This document shows, piece by piece, positions 5,511 to 7,397 of a DNA stretch of 7,397 nucleotides. Under the pieces are notes generated by a model that saw nothing but the letters and a program-made list of their open reading frames with translations, ran no database searches and was not told the origin of the DNA. How positions within the stretch are numbered: position 1 is the stretch's first letter; each line of letters opens with the position of its first letter. The translations under genes and the position numbers were made by a program. Origin of the DNA: CAYOBW01 sp964402115 (GTDB taxonomy: Bacteria; Verrucomicrobiota; Kiritimatiellia; UBA8416; CAYOBW01); contig CAYOBW010000337.1 of assembly GCA_964402115.1 (NCBI GenBank), positions 1 to 7,397 on the forward strand. The letters are read 5' to 3'.

Positions 5511-7229
5511 ATGGCCCCGTCACGCCGCCAACGCCAGGTGCTGTTCCTGCAGCTGCCGGTGCTCGACAACGATACCGCCGGCTCAGCCGAGCAGGTGCCG
5601 CTGGCGGCGCTCTACCTGCGGCACGCCGTGGCCGCGTCGCCGGAGGACGGCCGGCACGCCTGCCACCTGCCGCCGCCGGAAAGCCAGGCGGACGACAACC
5701 GCGCCCTCGTGGCCCGCATCCTGGCCGCCCGGCCCGACGTCATCGCCGCTACGCTCTACCTCTGGAACATCGAACGTACGCTGCGGGTGCTGGCGGCGGT
5801 GCGGCGGGCGCGACCGGAAACGGCGGTCGTGGTGGGCGGCCCCGAGGTCGCGCGCCCGCACCCGTTCCTGTTCCGCTCCGCGGCCGTGGACGTCGTGGTC
5901 GTCGGCGAGGGCGAGACCGTTTTCGCGCCCATCCTGCGCGCCCTGCGCACGGGGCGCCCCACGGACTTCGCCAACACCGCCTGGCGCGCCGGCGCCGGCT
6001 GGCGGTGGGGCCGCACACCGCCGCCCCCCGTGCAGCTGGGCGCCGCGCTGCCGCCGCCCGCCGATCCCATGTGGCAGCCCGACGCGGGCGGCATCGCTTA
6101 CCTGGAAACCACGCGCGGCTGCCCGCTGCGCTGCACTTTCTGCCGCTACCATCACCTGCGCCGCGACACGCACGCGCTCGACCCGGCGGACGTGGCCGCG
6201 CGCGTGGCCGTGCTGAGCGGGCGCGGGGCGCGCGAAATCCGCTTCATCGATCCCACGTTCAACTGCCACCCGCGTTTCGACGCGGTGGTGGCGGAGCTGG
6301 CCCGCGTGAACCGCGGCGGCCGGGTGCGCTTCTTCGCCGAGCTGAAGGCCGACGCCATCGACGCGGCGCGCGCCGAGGCCCTGCACCGGGCGAATTTCAC
6401 GGAGATCGAGGTGGGCCTGCAGAGCGTGGATCCGGCGGTGCTGCGCGCGGTCCGCCGGCCCACGCGCCTGGCGGCGCTCGACGCCGGCATCCGCCACCTC
6501 ACGCGGCGTGGCATCCGCGTGACGCTCGACGTGATGTACGGCCTGCCGCTGCAGACGCTGGACGACGTGCATGCTTCGATTCGCTGGGGCCGCGGCCGGC
6601 GGCGCGTGCATCTGCAGTGCCTGCAGACGCTCCTGCTGCCCGGCACGGACCTGCGGCGCGACGCGGCGCGGTGGGGGCTGCGCGGCACGGCGCGGCCGCC
6701 GTACGGCGTGCGGTGCACGGCCGCGCTCGGCGCGCGCGACATCGCCGCCATCGAGCGCTACCTGTACGAAACGCCGGGGCTGCCCGCGGACCTGCCGACC
6801 CCGCGCTTCGTCGGCCGCCGCCTGCCCGACCTCTTCTCCGAGCGCATCGCGCTGGGCGTGCCCGAAGCGCTGCCGCGGACGGCCGTGCCGGGGCGGACGA
6901 ACCGGCGGGCGTGGCTGCTGCGGGGCACGGACTTGTTCGCGCACCGGGACGCGCTGGCCCGCCTCATCCGCCGCGCCGCGCGGGCGGAGCCCGACGTGCT
7001 GTGGCAGTTCGTCCTGTGTCCGTCCGCCGAGGAGCCGCTGGATCTGCTCGACGCCCTGGCCGCAGAGCTGCGGGCGGCGCCGCCGCACCTGCTCGACCGC
7101 TACGCCGTGGCCCTCGCCGCGGGCCGTCTCATGGCCCGTCGCCTCTACGTGCAGCTCCCGCCCGGCCGGCGCCTCGACCCCGCGTGGGCCGCCGCCGCCG
7201 AAGCCTTCCTGCGCGAACGGTTCTATTGA
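5511..7229 (+). CDS. B12-binding-type radical SAM protein, substrate unknown
   Basis: A 572-residue protein with two recognisable domains. Residues about 7-150 look like the Rossmann-type cobalamin-binding domain that precedes many radical SAM enzymes: QVPLAALYLRHAV, then VVVGGPEV (GGPEV 109-113) and DVVVVGEGET (GEGE 132-135). I see no DxHxxG base-off cobalamin motif. From about 196 comes the radical SAM core with RGCPLRCTFCRY, giving Cys204, Cys208 and Cys211 as the CxxxCxxC ligands of the 4Fe-4S cluster, followed by IRFIDPTFN, EVGLQSVDP (GLQS 302-305) and YGLPLQT (344-349). The last 150 residues are arginine- and alanine-rich with no domain I can name. ATG 5511 is four bases after the fumC stop, with little ribosome site of its own, so translation is probably coupled to fumC. 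A TTG at 5493 would overlap fumC and is less likely. The family includes methyltransferases and ring-forming enzymes; the substrate cannot be told here. Confidence 0.85.
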   Translation: MAPSRRQRQVLFLQLPVLDNDTAGSAEQVPLAALYLRHAVAASPEDGRHACHLPPPESQADDNRALVARILAARPDVIAATLYLWNIERTLRVLAAVRRARPETAVVVGGPEVARPHPFLFRSAAVDVVVVGEGETVFAPILRALRTGRPTDFANTAWRAGAGWRWGRTPPPPVQLGAALPPPADPMWQPDAGGIAYLETTRGCPLRCTFCRYHHLRRDTHALDPADVAARVAVLSGRGAREIRFIDPTFNCHPRFDAVVAELARVNRGGRVRFFAELKADAIDAARAEALHRANFTEIEVGLQSVDPAVLRAVRRPTRLAALDAGIRHLTRRGIRVTLDVMYGLPLQTLDDVHASIRWGRGRRRVHLQCLQTLLLPGTDLRRDAARWGLRGTARPPYGVRCTAALGARDIAAIERYLYETPGLPADLPTPRFVGRRLPDLFSERIALGVPEALPRTAVPGRTNRRAWLLRGTDLFAHRDALARLIRRAARAEPDVLWQFVLCPSAEEPLDLLDALAAELRAAPPHLLDRYAVALAAGRLMARRLYVQLPPGRRLDPAWAAAAEAFLRERFY

Positions 7230-7231
7230 GA

Positions 7232-7259
7232 AAGGATGAAGGTTGAAGGATGAAGGATG
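7232..7259 (+). repeat. 7-bp tandem repeat after the radical SAM gene
   Basis: Four tandem AAGGATG-type units (7232-7238, 7239-7245 with one change to AAGGTTG, 7246-7252, 7253-7259). They begin three bases after the stop codon. Microsatellite-like AAGGATG runs recur in intergenic DNA of many environmental bacteria; no function is apparent. Confidence 0.85.
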
Positions 7260-7344
7260 AACCTAGAAACGGGAGTAGCCCTCCACTCTTTCTCTGCCCA
7301 TTCACATCACCGTACCGGTGAGGACGCGGGCCTTGCGCCAGCCT

Positions 7345-7380
7345 CCCTCTCCCCGGCGGGGAGAGGGCCGGGGTGAGGGG
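7345..7380. repeat. Palindromic intergenic repeat (CCCTCTCCCC type)
   Basis: CCCTCTCCCC (7345-7354) pairs perfectly with GGGGAGAGGG (7358-7367) over a 3-base loop, and is followed by CCGGGGTGAGGGG. This resembles the widespread palindromic intergenic repeat whose false translation reads LTPALSP on the other strand. It is non-coding, and with no T run it is not a standard terminator, although it could end or stabilise the radical SAM transcript. Confidence 0.75.
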
Positions 7381-7397
7381 CCGCAGGCCCATGCCGC

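Noticed and set aside
4007..5569. A 520-codon open frame on the minus strand
   Set aside because: It is antisense to fumC; its arginine-, glycine- and histidine-rich product reflects GC-rich codon bias on the other strand.
5583..7088. A 501-codon open frame on the minus strand, and other long frames over 5101-7246
   Set aside because: These are shadows of fumC and the radical SAM gene; low-complexity arginine/alanine composition and no domain.

Overview
The window is GC-rich bacterial DNA, probably a chromosomal contig from an environmental bacterium. The GC-rich codon use, the edge gene for a secreted protein that resembles PEP-CTERM-type surface proteins, the widespread intergenic repeat types and the decayed mobile genes would fit the Verrucomicrobiota/Kiritimatiellota/Planctomycetota assemblage. 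That placement is a guess from style, not proven by any marker gene here.

Left part (1-2443): a secreted protein gene runs off the left edge on the minus strand. It is followed by a graveyard of plus-strand gene pieces: the N-terminal domain of a DUF1016/YhcG-family protein (frameshifted), a sigma-70 region-4-like helix-turn-helix piece joined to it exactly where the DUF1016 homology breaks off, and the C-terminal RepB-type plasmid partition domain without its ParB-like N-terminal half and with another frameshift. This looks like the debris of successive insertions and deletions of mobile DNA.

Middle (2444-3363): a non-coding stretch holds a long hairpin, a 12-bp triplet tandem repeat and a minus-strand intrinsic terminator. 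Next to the terminator lies a sequence resembling the 3' end of a tRNA-Pro. About 0.5 kb away on the same strand is an intact tRNA-Pro(GGG). Between the two tRNA-like 3' ends sit a small GIY-YIG nuclease gene and a palindrome cluster. My reading is that a small GIY-YIG cassette entered at the tRNA 3' end and displaced the old 3' end with its terminator. This is the most interesting observation in the window.

Right part (3364-7397): a compact plus-strand gene set of ordinary chromosomal character. It encodes a DUF456 membrane protein, class II fumarase (fumC, TCA cycle) and, four bases after fumC, a B12-binding-type radical SAM protein of unknown substrate. The last 170 bases are non-coding and carry a 7-bp tandem repeat and a palindromic intergenic repeat. 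No CRISPR array, rRNA or complete transposase is present.
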